Assembly (NCBI GenBank): GCA_021808445.1
Contig: JAKBBP010000028.1
Location: 1 to 35,214, forward strand
Length of the DNA: 35,214 bases
Direction: 5' to 3'
Source of the DNA: Pseudomonadota bacterium
Lineage (GTDB): Bacteria; Pseudomonadota; Gammaproteobacteria; Burkholderiales; Burkholderiaceae_C
Below are positions 24,678-33,389 of this stretch, piece by piece; position 1 is the first letter of the stretch, and every line of letters begins with the position of its first letter. A program made the position numbers and the translations under genes. Below the pieces are notes generated by a model. It was given only the letters and a program-made list of their open reading frames with translations, did not search any database and had not been told where the DNA came from.

Positions 24678-25490
24678 ATGGTGCAGAAGATCTTGAAATG
24701 GCTGGTATGGGCGGTCGTCGGACTGTTCATGCTCAACATCCTCGGCATCCTGGCCACTGTGCTGGTCGACTCCTTCGCCACACGCTGGTTCGCCACCGTG
24801 CTGCCCGAGGGATTCACCCCGTCGTGGTACGCGCAGGCCTGGAGCCAGTTTCAGCTTGGCGACGTGCTCTGGTTCACCGCGCGGATCGTCGGGCTGGTCA
24901 CGCTGGGCGCGCTGGCGCTGGGCGTTCCCTGCGCCTACGCGCTGGCACGCAGCGAGTTTCCCGGCAAGCGTGCGGTCAGCCTGCTGATCATGCTGCCCAT
25001 CATCATTCCCCCGGTCACCTACGGCATTCCGCTGTCCAGCGTCATGTACCGCTTCGGCCTGGTCGGCACCTTCACCGGGGTCTGGCTGGCCAACCTCGTG
25101 CCCGCGCTGCCCTTCGTGATCCTGGTGCTGGTGCCTTTCATCGAGCAGATCGACCCGCGCCTGGAGTCGGCGGCGCGGGTGTTCGGGGCCAACCTTCCGC
25201 GCTATTTCCTGCACGTGCTGCTGCCGCTGCTGGCGCCAGGCATCCTGGCCGCCGGATTGCTGCTGCTGATCAAGACCATCGGGCTGTTCGAGCTGACCTA
25301 CTTCACCTCCGGCCCGGGTACCCAGACCCTGGTGGTGGCCTTGTACTACGCGGTGTTCGGAGCCGGCGTGCGCGCACCCCAGGCCATCGATGCCATGGCC
25401 ATCGTGTACATGCTGGTCAGCCTGGTCGTGGTGGTCGTCGCGCTGCAGTTTGTCAGCCCGACGCAGATGATCAGTCGCGCGCGCCGATGA
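24678..25490 (+). CDS. ABC transporter permease 2 of the sugar-acid importer
   Basis: 270 residues with six hydrophobic segments. The EAA loop is ESAARVFGANLPRYFLHVLLPLLAPG. The gene begins 25 nt after permease 1, with GGAG 3 nt before ATG 24678. An ATG at 24649 overlapping the permease 1 stop opens a different frame that closes at once. It is PotC-like, and pairs with permease 1 and the ATPase at 22728. It overlaps the lactonase gene by 4 nt. Confidence 0.9.
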   Translation: MVQKILKWLVWAVVGLFMLNILGILATVLVDSFATRWFATVLPEGFTPSWYAQAWSQFQLGDVLWFTARIVGLVTLGALALGVPCAYALARSEFPGKRAVSLLIMLPIIIPPVTYGIPLSSVMYRFGLVGTFTGVWLANLVPALPFVILVLVPFIEQIDPRLESAARVFGANLPRYFLHVLLPLLAPGILAAGLLLLIKTIGLFELTYFTSGPGTQTLVVALYYAVFGAGVRAPQAIDAMAIVYMLVSLVVVVVALQFVSPTQMISRARR

Positions 25491-26503
25491 AAGGCGACCC
25501 GGTGCTCGAGTTCGTCGTGGCCTGCGCGGGCGACGGCGTGGTGCAACGCTGGGCGCTGCATGGCGCGAGCGGGCGGCTGGAATGCCTGCAGCAGCTCGAC
25601 TGCGCGGGCCCCGTGGCACCGTTGGCCTGGGATCGCGAACGCCGGACCCTGTATGCCGCGCTGCGCGGCGAGCCGTATGCCCTGCTGCGCATGCGCCTGC
25701 GGGACGATGGCAGCCTGGCGCATGCCCAGCGTCGCGAGCTGCCCGCCGACATGGCCTACGTCGGCCTGGACGGCAGCGGCGAGGGCGTGCTGTGCGCCTC
25801 CTACACCATGGGGTGCATCGCCTGGGTGCGCGGCTCCGGGGTCGAGAGCCTGCCCACGGAGGGGCCCTCGCACGCCTGCGTGGCACTGGGCGGTGGGCGC
25901 CTGCTGCTGGCCACCCAGACCATCGAAGGCAGCCTGTTGTGCCTGAGCGCCGACTCCCCCGAGCTCCCGCTGGCGCGGCGACGCGTGCATCGCCTGCGCC
26001 TGCACGCCCAGTCCAGCCCACGCCACATCGCAGTGGCCGGGAATCTGGTGTTCATCGATCATGAGGAACAGGGCGTGGTGGACGTGTGCCGCTACGACCC
26101 GCTGGCCAACGAGCTGCGGCCGCTGTTCAGCACCGAGCTCGGCCACGCCATCGTCGGACGCCCCTGGTACGCCGACATCCGTTGCGACCCCGAGGGCGGC
26201 TGGCTCTGGCTGAGCGAGCGCAGGCAGGGCATGGCCCACGGTCTGCGCGTGGACCTGCAGGGCGGCAGGCTGGTGCCGGCGATCAGCCTGCCGGTGCCGG
26301 CCACCCCCCGCGCCATCGCCGCCCATGGGGACTGGCTGCTGTGCTGCGGGGAAACCGCCGACGCGCTCAGCCTGCACGCCCGCGGCACCGACGGACATTG
26401 GCATGAGAGCGCTCGCGTGCGCTGCGCAGCGCGGCCGATGTGGGTTGAATTCCTGCTTCCCCCGACGCGCTCCGCGGCGGGACGGCTCCTGGAGGATTCG
26501 TGA
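25487..26503 (+). CDS. Seven-bladed beta-propeller lactonase, probable aldarolactonase
   Basis: 338 residues with no signal peptide, so cytoplasmic. The repeated strand pattern ([47 protein letters not shown]) and the late block [25 protein letters not shown] match the 6-phosphogluconolactonase-like (YbhE/Pgl) propeller family. In this family the late block is usually written PRxFxxxPDGxxLxVANQ. Uronate dehydrogenase makes an aldarolactone and garD needs the open acid, so a lactone hydrolase is the missing step in the operon and this gene fills the position. The activity is inferred. The sequence is a distant family member, so a non-enzymatic propeller is possible. Confidence 0.65.
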   Translation: MKGDPVLEFVVACAGDGVVQRWALHGASGRLECLQQLDCAGPVAPLAWDRERRTLYAALRGEPYALLRMRLRDDGSLAHAQRRELPADMAYVGLDGSGEGVLCASYTMGCIAWVRGSGVESLPTEGPSHACVALGGGRLLLATQTIEGSLLCLSADSPELPLARRRVHRLRLHAQSSPRHIAVAGNLVFIDHEEQGVVDVCRYDPLANELRPLFSTELGHAIVGRPWYADIRCDPEGGWLWLSERRQGMAHGLRVDLQGGRLVPAISLPVPATPRAIAAHGDWLLCCGETADALSLHARGTDGHWHESARVRCAARPMWVEFLLPPTRSAAGRLLEDS

Positions 26504-26505
26504 TC

Positions 26506-28080
26506 ATGGGACGACAAAGCCTGCTCGTGCGTATGCACGAGGCCGACAACGTGGCGGTGGTGGCGACGCGCTCGGGCCTGCCGGCGGGCGAAGCTGTCGA
26601 CGGCGGGCTGGTGCTGCGCGAGGCCGTGCCCCAGGGACACAAGGTTGCGCTGCGGCGAATCGAAGCCGGCGAGGCGGTGCGGCGCTACGGAGTGACGATC
26701 GGCTTCGCGACATGCGCCATCGAACCCGGATCGTGGGTGCACGAGGCTCTGCTTCGCATGCCCGAGGCACGTGCGCTGGAGCAGCTTCCCGTCGCCACCG
26801 AACTGCGCAGCGCGGCGCCGCTTCCCGGCAAGTCCTTCCTGGGTTTGCGCAACGCCGATGGCAGCTTCGGCACGCGCAACCTGTTCGCCATCACCACCAC
26901 CGTGCAATGCGTGGCCGGGGTGGTGGCACAGGCGGCCGAGCGGATTCGCCGCGAATGGCTGCCGCGATTTCCCAATGTGGACGGCGTGGTCGCGATCGAC
27001 CATGCCTACGGCTGCGGCGTGGCCATCGACGCGCCCGACGCGCAGGTGCCGATCCGTACGCTGCGCAACCTGGCGCGCAACCCCAACTTCGGGGACGAGG
27101 TGATGGTGGTCAGCCTGGGATGCGAGAAGCTTCAGCCCGAACGCCTGCTTCCGCCGGGCAGCATCGCGCTGCGCGACGAACGCGATGCCCAGGCGGCGGG
27201 CGCGGCCTCCGGCCTGCACGTGCTGCGCCTGCAGGATCCCGCGCACGGCGGCTTCTCGGGCATGCTCGATGCCATTGTCGCGGCCGCCGAGCCGCATCTC
27301 AGGCGACTGGACGCGCGCAGGCGTGAGCCCGCTGCGCTGTCGGGCCTGGTGGTGGGCGTGCAGTGCGGCGGCAGCGATGCGCTGTCCGGCGTGACCGCCA
27401 ACCCGGCGCTCGGTCATGCGGTGGACATGCTGGTGCGCGCGGGCGCCACGGTCTTGTTCTCGGAAGTCACCGAAGTGCGTGACGGCGTGGCCCTGCTGAC
27501 CTCCCGCGCGCGCAACGGCGAGGTCGCGCGACGCCTGGTGGCCGAGCTCGACTGGTACGACGCCTACCTGCGGCGCGGGGGCGCCGACCGAAGTGCCAAC
27601 ACGACCCCGGGGAACAAGGCGGGCGGCCTGTCCAATATCGTCGAGAAGGCGATGGGTTCGATCGTCAAGTCGGGGACTCTGCCCATCGACTTCGTGCTCG
27701 GCCCCGGCGAGAAGCTCGCTCCGGGACTGCGCGGCCTGGGTTTCGCCGCCACGCCGGCCAGCGACTTTGTCTGCGGCACCCTGCAGGCGGCCGCGGGCAT
27801 GAACGTGCACGTGTTCACCACGGGCCGCGGCACACCCTACGGCCTGGCCGCGGTACCGGTGATCAAGGTGTCCACGCGCAGCGAACTCGCCGAGCAGTGG
27901 CCGGACCTGATCGACCTGGACGCGGGGCCCATTGCCCGTGCCGAGCGCAGCATCGCCGAGGTCGGGGAGGAGATCTTCGACTGCATCGTCCAGGTGGCCA
28001 GCGGGCAGCGCCGCACCTGGGCCGAGCGCTGGAATCTGCACAACGCGCTGACCCTGTTCAATCCGGCGCCGATCACCTGA
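26506..28080 (+). CDS. garD: Galactarate dehydratase
   Basis: 524 residues. It dehydrates galactarate to 5-dehydro-4-deoxy-D-glucarate, the KdgD substrate. The N-terminal SAF domain ([43 protein letters not shown]) is followed by the UxaA/GarD catalytic domain. Diagnostic blocks, colinear with E. coli GarD as I recall it: GYGCGVAI-like [71 protein letters not shown] and the final [14 protein letters not shown]. These favour GarD over altronate dehydratase. GGAGG at 26491 serves ATG 26506 (a GTG at 26500 is the alternative). It is the last gene of the operon. Confidence 0.93.
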   Translation: MGRQSLLVRMHEADNVAVVATRSGLPAGEAVDGGLVLREAVPQGHKVALRRIEAGEAVRRYGVTIGFATCAIEPGSWVHEALLRMPEARALEQLPVATELRSAAPLPGKSFLGLRNADGSFGTRNLFAITTTVQCVAGVVAQAAERIRREWLPRFPNVDGVVAIDHAYGCGVAIDAPDAQVPIRTLRNLARNPNFGDEVMVVSLGCEKLQPERLLPPGSIALRDERDAQAAGAASGLHVLRLQDPAHGGFSGMLDAIVAAAEPHLRRLDARRREPAALSGLVVGVQCGGSDALSGVTANPALGHAVDMLVRAGATVLFSEVTEVRDGVALLTSRARNGEVARRLVAELDWYDAYLRRGGADRSANTTPGNKAGGLSNIVEKAMGSIVKSGTLPIDFVLGPGEKLAPGLRGLGFAATPASDFVCGTLQAAAGMNVHVFTTGRGTPYGLAAVPVIKVSTRSELAEQWPDLIDLDAGPIARAERSIAEVGEEIFDCIVQVASGQRRTWAERWNLHNALTLFNPAPIT

Positions 28081-28089
28081 GCCGGCGTC

Positions 28090-28698
28090 TCAGTCCCCGT
28101 AGCGATGGGAGCGCCGCGCCTGCGGCCGGGGCCCCACGTAACGCTGGTACGCCGCGATCCAGTCGTGGCGGATGTCCTGCTGGGCCTGCGCCAGGGACAG
28201 GCGTCCGCGGCAGACCAGGAGGTGCAGGCGATTTTCCAGCCGGTCCTTCGCGTAGCTGCCCCAGCCGCCGATCACATGGTGGGGCTGCGGCCACAGATTG
28301 CGCGGCGAACCCGGCGAGCCGCCCAGTTCCAGGCTGATCAGGTGATCCTCCTCGTAGTCGCGCAGACGGTGGTCCGCGTAGCCGTAGGCGCGAATGCCCT
28401 CTCGCTTGAGGCGCTCGGTGTAGCGCTCCGGCGGCCGGATGCCGCGGGTGTAGCCCGGCACGCAGATGGTCGAGCGGATGTTGGCCTGCGTGACCTCCGG
28501 ATTGAGGGCTCCAGGCGTGATCGCGGGCTTCGGCTCGGCGCTGCTCGCGGGAAACACGACGCCGTAGCGTCCCTGGGCGCCCTCCACGCCGCCGGCATCG
28601 AAGCTGCGCTGTCGCGAGTGCGCGGGCTGCGTCGCGAGCAGGGCAAACAGCATCAGGCAGGCCGGGAGGCTCCTGGAAAGGGGAATTCGACGGATCAT
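28090..28698 (-). CDS. Secreted HNH-like protein
   Basis: 202 residues. The N-terminus MIRRIPLSRSLPACLMLFAL then LATQPAHS is a Sec signal peptide. The mature part contains TICVPGYTRGIRPPERYTERLK and the motif EEDHLISLELGG followed by RNLWPQPH, an HNH-like nuclease signature (acidic residue, D-H, then N) known from small exported proteins of proteobacteria. The conserved KDRLENRLHLLVCRGRLSLAQAQ helix follows. Two cysteines could pair in the periplasm. Activity as a nuclease is not established for this group. The gene is convergent with garD (9 nt apart). Confidence 0.75.
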   Translation of the reverse strand: MIRRIPLSRSLPACLMLFALLATQPAHSRQRSFDAGGVEGAQGRYGVVFPASSAEPKPAITPGALNPEVTQANIRSTICVPGYTRGIRPPERYTERLKREGIRAYGYADHRLRDYEEDHLISLELGGSPGSPRNLWPQPHHVIGGWGSYAKDRLENRLHLLVCRGRLSLAQAQQDIRHDWIAAYQRYVGPRPQARRSHRYGD

Positions 28699-28760
28699 GG
28701 GCAGGCCACGCAGCTTCGGGTTCGGGCCTCGCATGCTATCGGCTGGCGCGCGGGACCTCC

Positions 28761-29675
28761 TCACCAGCGGCGGGTCTTGATGAAATCGACCAGCGCTCGC
28801 AGCGCAGGGGGCAGCTGGCGCTGGCCGGGGTAATAGAGAAACGGTCCGCTGAAACTCGGCCACCAGGGCTCCAGCACCGCTTCGAGCTCCCCGCGTGCGA
28901 AGTACGGTGCGAGCCAGTCCTCGAACAGGTACACGATGCCCACCCCCGAACAGGCCGCCTCCACCGCAAGGTCGGTGGCGCCTCCGATGCCCACCAGCAG
29001 CGGCCCCTGCGGCTCCAGGCGCAAGACCTCGCCGTCACGCGCGAACTCCCAGGCCGGCATGGCGCCACTGGAGAATCGCCCGCGCAGGCAAGCATGGCCC
29101 ATCAGGTCGCGGGGATGCCGCGGCCGGCCTGCGCGCTGGAGGTACCCGGCCGACGCGGCCGTGGCGAAGCGCTGCCGGGCCGGACCGATGGGCACGGCCA
29201 CCATGTCCTGCTCCAGGCGCTCGTCGTAGCGTATGCCTGCATCGAACCCCTCGGACAGGATGTCCACGAAACGGTCCTCGGCGCGGATCTCCAGGCGGAT
29301 CTGGGGGTAGGCGGCCAGGAATTCGGGCAGGATGCGCGGCAGCACCAGGCGCGAGGCTGCCACGGGAATGTTCAGGCGCAGTGTTCCGGCGGGTTGGTCC
29401 GCAGAGGCATGGGCCTGCTCCAGCGCGCTGCCGATCTGCTCCAGCGCGGGGGCCAGACGGCGCAGCAATTGCTGGCCCGCCTCGGTGGGCGCCACGCTGC
29501 GCGTGGTGCGGTGCAGGAGCCGCAGGCCGAGGCGGGTTTCGAGCCTGCGCACGGCCTCGCTGAGGCTGGATGCACTGGTGCCGCGCGCCCGCGCGGCCTC
29601 ACGAAACCCGCCGGCACGAGCGACCGCGGCGAAGGCGCTGAGATCATCGAGACTGGGCTCGAGGCGTGGATCCAT
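28761..29675 (-). CDS. LysR-type regulator divergent from the aldo/keto reductase gene
   Basis: 304 residues. Helix-turn-helix region: LSAFAAVARAGGFREAARA, then TSASSLSEAVRRLETRLGLRLLHRTTR and VAPTEAGQQLLRRL. The effector domain belongs to the CrgA/AaeR-like subgroup: GTLRLNIPVAASRLVLPRILPEFL, then FDAGIRYDERLEQDMVAVPIG. It is divergent from the reductase with 117 nt between starts, and probably controls it. The spacer holds CTAG-TACGG-CTAG (29705-29717), a candidate binding dyad. The effector is unknown. Confidence 0.9.
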   Translation of the reverse strand: MDPRLEPSLDDLSAFAAVARAGGFREAARARGTSASSLSEAVRRLETRLGLRLLHRTTRSVAPTEAGQQLLRRLAPALEQIGSALEQAHASADQPAGTLRLNIPVAASRLVLPRILPEFLAAYPQIRLEIRAEDRFVDILSEGFDAGIRYDERLEQDMVAVPIGPARQRFATAASAGYLQRAGRPRHPRDLMGHACLRGRFSSGAMPAWEFARDGEVLRLEPQGPLLVGIGGATDLAVEAACSGVGIVYLFEDWLAPYFARGELEAVLEPWWPSFSGPFLYYPGQRQLPPALRALVDFIKTRRW

Positions 29676-29792
29676 TGTTCGCTTTTCCGTACAGGCTGTT
29701 CATCCTAGTACGGCTAGTCGGACAGCACACGGGCTTCTAGAGTTCGGGCATGGCCATCGAGTGGCCGGTCCCACCCATCACCAGGAAGCCCC

Positions 29793-30689
29793 ATGACCCG
29801 ACCGAATGCAGGTTCCGATTCCTCCCGCTACCGCCTGGGCAGCCGCGAAGTCCTGCGCATGGGCTACGGCGCCATGCAACTCGCCGGCCCCGGTGTATTC
29901 GGGCCGCCCGCCGACCCGCAGGCCGCGCGCGAGCTGCTGCGCCAGGTGGCGGCCGCCGGCGTGGAGCACATCGATACCAGCGACTTCTACGGCCCGCACG
30001 TCACCAACCAGCTGATCCGGGAGGCTCTGCATCCCTACGCCGATTCGCTGACCCTGGTCACCAAGATCGGGGCGCGCCGCGGGCCCGACGGCTCGTGGAA
30101 TCCGGCCTTCTCGCCCGAGGAGCTACGCAGTGCGATCCACGACAATCTGCGCAATCTGGGCCTGGAGTGCCTGGAGGTGGTCAATCTGCGCCTGATGTTC
30201 GACAGGCACGGTCCGGCCGAGGGCCCCATCGAGCAGCCGCTGCGGACCCTCGAGCAGATGCGGCGCGAGGGCCTGGTGCGCCACATCGGCCTGAGCAACG
30301 CGACCCCCGCGCAGGTTCGGCTGGCGCGCTCGATGACCGAGCTGGCCTGCGTGCAGAACCATTACAACCTCGCGCACCGGCAGGACGACGCGCTGGTCGA
30401 CGAACTGGCCGCGGCCGGCATCGCCTACGTGCCCTATTTCCCGCTGGGGGGCTTCACCCCCCTGCAGTCGGACACGCTGACGGACGTTGCGCGCGAACTC
30501 GGCGCCACGCCCATGCAGGTTGCGCTGGCCTGGCTGCTGCAACGCTCGCCCAATATCCTGCTGATCCCGGGAACGGCGTCCAGCGTGCACCTGCGCGAGA
30601 ACCTCGCGGCCTCCGAGCTGCGCCTGGATGCCGCAAGCCTGCGACGGCTGGACGCCATCGCAGGCTCGAAAGGACATCAGAAGCTGTAG
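29793..30689 (+). CDS. ydbC: Aldo/keto reductase, YdbC type
   Basis: 298 residues. Closely colinear, from memory, with E. coli YdbC, reported as a pyridoxine 4-dehydrogenase-type reductase: LGSREVLRMGYGAMQLAGPG, HIDTSDFYGPHVTNQLIREAL, TLVTKIGARRG, GLSNATPAQV and WLLQRSPNILLIPGT. The catalytic Tyr (SDFYG) and Lys (VTKIG) are present. At the position where most aldo/keto reductases have His (DLYLIH), this protein reads VVNLR. AGGAAG lies before ATG 29793. The 3' end overlaps the convergent porin gene by 13 nt. Confidence 0.9.
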   Translation: MTRPNAGSDSSRYRLGSREVLRMGYGAMQLAGPGVFGPPADPQAARELLRQVAAAGVEHIDTSDFYGPHVTNQLIREALHPYADSLTLVTKIGARRGPDGSWNPAFSPEELRSAIHDNLRNLGLECLEVVNLRLMFDRHGPAEGPIEQPLRTLEQMRREGLVRHIGLSNATPAQVRLARSMTELACVQNHYNLAHRQDDALVDELAAAGIAYVPYFPLGGFTPLQSDTLTDVARELGATPMQVALAWLLQRSPNILLIPGTASSVHLRENLAASELRLDAASLRRLDAIAGSKGHQKL

Positions 30690-31453
30690 CCCACCGCCAG
30701 GGTGTAGATCACCGGGTGGAAGTTGATGTCCGTGCTGGACTGCGAGGTCACGATGCGCGGCTGGACCTGCGCGGGCGAATAGGAGGTCACCGTCAGGGTG
30801 CTCTTGACCTCCGCGATGGCCACCGTGCCCACCACCGACCAATGCTGGTCGATGTGGTAGGTCAGGCCGACGTGGGCGGCTGGCCCCCAGGAATCCGACA
30901 GGCTGAGCTCGGTGGGGCCCAGTGCGTTGGTCAACGGGGTGAGGGCCTTGGTGTTGGCGAAGCGCGTGTAGTTCAGGCCGAGGCCCACGAAGGGGTCCCA
31001 GCGCGAGCGCGTGGTCAGCGGGTGCCAGTTGAGGAACACCGTCGGCGACAGCACGTCCACGTCGGCGATGCGCGTTCCCGGGGAGATTCCGAGCAGCGCC
31101 CAGTTCGCGCCCTTGGCCGCCGTGTGCACGGTGGGCGGCGCCCCCAGCGCGAGTTCCACGCTCCAGCGATCGGTGATGTTGTGCACGAAACCCAGGCCCA
31201 GCGTGGTGGCGTTGCCGATGTCCAGGTTCAGCCCGGGCGGGGTGTTCAGTCCGTGCAGGTCGCCCAGCGATGCGTGGTTCTGCAGGGCAGCCACGCCGGC
31301 GTAGACGGTGTTCTCGCCGGCTCCTCCCAGGGTGTCGGCATGGGCGCAGGCGCCCGAGAGGGTCGCACCCGCGGCGAGCAGCGAGACCGCTGCGGCACGC
31401 AGGCCGGTCGACGAGGGGCGCGCACCTGCGCGGTCGGACAGTTGGCGGATCAT
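30677..31453 (-). CDS. OmpW-family outer-membrane beta-barrel protein
   Basis: 258 residues with a signal peptide ending near SGACAHAD. Small eight-stranded barrel pattern: NTVYAGVAALQNHASLGDLHG, LGLGFVHNITDRWSVELALG, SPTVFLNWHPL, WDPFVGLGLNYTRF, WGPAAHVGLTYHIDQHWSVVG and the terminal aromatic strand VIYTLAVGYSF ending in Phe, as needed for BAM-dependent insertion. OmpW porins form narrow channels for small hydrophobic molecules and respond to oxygen or salt in some bacteria. GGAG stands about 9 nt before the ATG. It is followed 46 nt upstream on the same strand by the GDSL lipoprotein gene, so the two may be cotranscribed. Confidence 0.88.
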   Translation of the reverse strand: MIRQLSDRAGARPSSTGLRAAAVSLLAAGATLSGACAHADTLGGAGENTVYAGVAALQNHASLGDLHGLNTPPGLNLDIGNATTLGLGFVHNITDRWSVELALGAPPTVHTAAKGANWALLGISPGTRIADVDVLSPTVFLNWHPLTTRSRWDPFVGLGLNYTRFANTKALTPLTNALGPTELSLSDSWGPAAHVGLTYHIDQHWSVVGTVAIAEVKSTLTVTSYSPAQVQPRIVTSQSSTDINFHPVIYTLAVGYSF

Positions 31454-31499
31454 GCGGGTAGTCTCCAGGAAGGTGGGACCGGAAAGCGTGCGGACGGCG

Positions 31500-32729
31500 T
31501 CAGGACACCCAGCCGAAGCTTCGCAGCTCCGCCAGCGTGGCGTTGGCGATCACCTGGTAGCCAGCCGGGGTCGGGTGCACCGTGTCGGCGAACAGCCAGG
31601 AGCCCAGGTCGGAGGTGCTCGCGCCGTAGGCGGTCGCGGGAGTGCCCACATTGCACAGCAGCGAGGACTGCACCACGGCGATGTTGCACCAGGGAACGCT
31701 GACGTTGGTGAACCCGAAGCTCGCGGGGCTGGCGATCTCCTGGTTGAGCAACGCGAAACCATCGATCACCTTGACCGGCTGGCCCTGCAGGTCGTTGAGC
31801 AGGCGCTGGTTGAACACCTGCACCAGGTTGGACAACAGATAGCAGGCGGTCTGCGGGTTCTGGTTGTTGCAGGTGGTGCCGCCGGCGAGGCTCTGGCCGA
31901 AGGGGGTCAGCGAGGAATCGGGCAAGGTGTAGACCATGACGTAGCGCCCGCCGTGGCCCAGGATGCTCTGGACCACGCCGGCCAGTTCGTCGGCGGCCAC
32001 GCCCACGGTCGCCTGGGCCGTCGCCACCGCGGTGGCCTGCGGCACGCCCTGGCCCACGGCGGTCTGCACCGCGCTGAGCGCGGCGAAGATGTCGTTGTTG
32101 CCCGCCAGCACCGAAACCAGTTGCGAGCTGTTGAAGGAGCCGAACTCGCCAAGGTAGTTCTGCAACTGCTGGGTGACCGGGAAGGTCAGTGCGCCGGTGC
32201 TGTGGCCGATGCCGTCGGGGTTGGCCACCATGGAGCCGCCCTGGGCGAAGTCGGTGCAGTTCTCGGGGCTGCCGGCGGGCGCGGAGTTGAACGCGCAGGT
32301 CGCCGAGGCCTGGCTGGGAGCCGGCCCCGCGGGCGTCATGAAGGTCGTCGTGCCGCCGGAGGTATAGCCGACCACGTTGGGCGTGAGGCTCAGCCCCAGG
32401 GTCTGGGCCAGGTCGCCGGTCCAGTTCCCGGTGGGTGCGCCGTTCACGGTGAACTGCCCGCCGCCCGCGTAGGGCAGGCTGAACGGCGGCGTCAGCGCAT
32501 GGTAGGTGCTCCAGGCGGCCAGCGTGTAGGCGCCGTCGTCCGACAGGCTGTCGCCGAACACCACGAAATTCTTGAAGCCGCCGGTGGGCCCGGCGCTCGG
32601 GGCGGTGCTTGCCGCGTTGACGCTGGCCACCGTCGACAGCGACGGTGCGCTCGGATTGCCGCCACCGCCGCAGCCGGCCATCAGCAGCGCGGCGCCTGCG
32701 GCGGCCGCGAAGGTAAGTCCCCTGTTCAT
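31500..32729 (-). CDS. GDSL-family lipoprotein esterase
   Basis: 409 residues. Lipobox LMAGC with Cys20, then a GGGGNPSAPS linker. The GDSL hydrolase core shows block I FVVFGDSLSDDG (Ser61), block III-type GNND in VLAGNNDIFAAL, and the block V dyad Asp382/His385 in FADTVHPTPAGYQ. All catalytic residues are present. Ser/Gly/Ala-rich sequence and paired cysteines fit an outer-membrane or secreted esterase or phospholipase. ATG 32729 is chosen because GGAG lies 8 nt upstream; the ATG at 32735 would leave only 2 nt. It probably precedes the OmpW gene in one transcript. Confidence 0.88.
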   Translation of the reverse strand: MNRGLTFAAAAGAALLMAGCGGGGNPSAPSLSTVASVNAASTAPSAGPTGGFKNFVVFGDSLSDDGAYTLAAWSTYHALTPPFSLPYAGGGQFTVNGAPTGNWTGDLAQTLGLSLTPNVVGYTSGGTTTFMTPAGPAPSQASATCAFNSAPAGSPENCTDFAQGGSMVANPDGIGHSTGALTFPVTQQLQNYLGEFGSFNSSQLVSVLAGNNDIFAALSAVQTAVGQGVPQATAVATAQATVGVAADELAGVVQSILGHGGRYVMVYTLPDSSLTPFGQSLAGGTTCNNQNPQTACYLLSNLVQVFNQRLLNDLQGQPVKVIDGFALLNQEIASPASFGFTNVSVPWCNIAVVQSSLLCNVGTPATAYGASTSDLGSWLFADTVHPTPAGYQVIANATLAELRSFGWVS

Positions 32730-32771
32730 TGACATTTCTCCATGGGAGAAGCAGAAGCACCAGAAAAAAGA

Positions 32772-32785
32772 AACGACCGTTCGTT
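32772..32785. promoter_or_regulatory. Operator-like inverted repeat upstream of the GDSL esterase gene
   Basis: AACGA-CCGT-TCGTT is a perfect 5-4-5 inverted repeat, about 45 nt upstream of the esterase start, in an AT-richer stretch. AACGA/TCGTT half-sites resemble operators of TetR-family repressors. No such regulator gene is in the window. Confidence 0.4.
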
Positions 32786-32971
32786 CGAATCCCGATTCGG
32801 ATGCGACTCTACGCTCGGGGACCGGGTTGCCATAAGTCGGGTTTTCCCGCGTACCTTTGACATGCGCCTGCCGGACGACACGACAAGGCTTGCAGCCGCA
32901 GGGTATCAGCGCCCGGGCCGCGACTGGCGGGCCCTAGGGTTGATCCCGACATACGCGTCTGGGTATCCGAC

Positions 32972-32990
32972 GAGCCCCCTTCGCGGGCTC
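32972..32990 (-). terminator. Stem-loop at the end of the DUF1330 gene
   Basis: GAGCCC (32972-32977) and GGGCTC (32985-32990) pair around a 7-nt loop, overlapping the stop codon end of the DUF1330 gene. There is no T-run on the minus strand, so its strength as a terminator is doubtful. Confidence 0.4.
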
Positions 32991-33279
32991 AGACGCCCTC
33001 GACGATCACCACGGTTCTGCGGGCCGAGCGCCTGCTGATCCCCAGCGCCTGCTGGTACTCGGCGGACTCGTAGAAGGCCCGGGCCTTGTCGACCGAAGGG
33101 AATCGCACCACCACCAGACGCGACGGACTCCACAGATCGGCCTCCTTGAGGGTCATGTCGCCTCCGCGCACCACGTACTCCCCTCCATGCTGCTCCGCCA
33201 GGGGCCTGGCCTTGCGCTTGTACTCCTCGTAGACCTCGGGGTCGGTGAGCTGGGTATCGGCGATCAGGTAGGCGGCCAT
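32989..33279 (-). CDS. DUF1330 family protein
   Basis: 96 residues. A ferredoxin-like small domain: AAYLIADTQLTDPEVYEEYKRKARPLAEQHGGEYVVRGG, then PSRLVVVRFPSVDKARAFYESAEYQ and the final TVVIVEGV. These features define DUF1330, a dimeric alpha/beta-barrel family of unknown role. AAGGA lies upstream of the ATG at a rather long distance (about 11 nt). It stands alone, about 110 nt downstream of the dehydrogenase gene. Confidence 0.88.
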   Translation of the reverse strand: MAAYLIADTQLTDPEVYEEYKRKARPLAEQHGGEYVVRGGDMTLKEADLWSPSRLVVVRFPSVDKARAFYESAEYQQALGISRRSARRTVVIVEGV

Positions 33280-33389
33280 GCGGGTTGTCGTCCTTGGGGG
33301 GTGGGTTGCGGGGGAAGGCTGCGGGGGAAGGCTGCGGCGGCGCCTTGCGCGCCGCGCCTGCGCCGACTATAGAGCAGCCCGCGCGCCAC

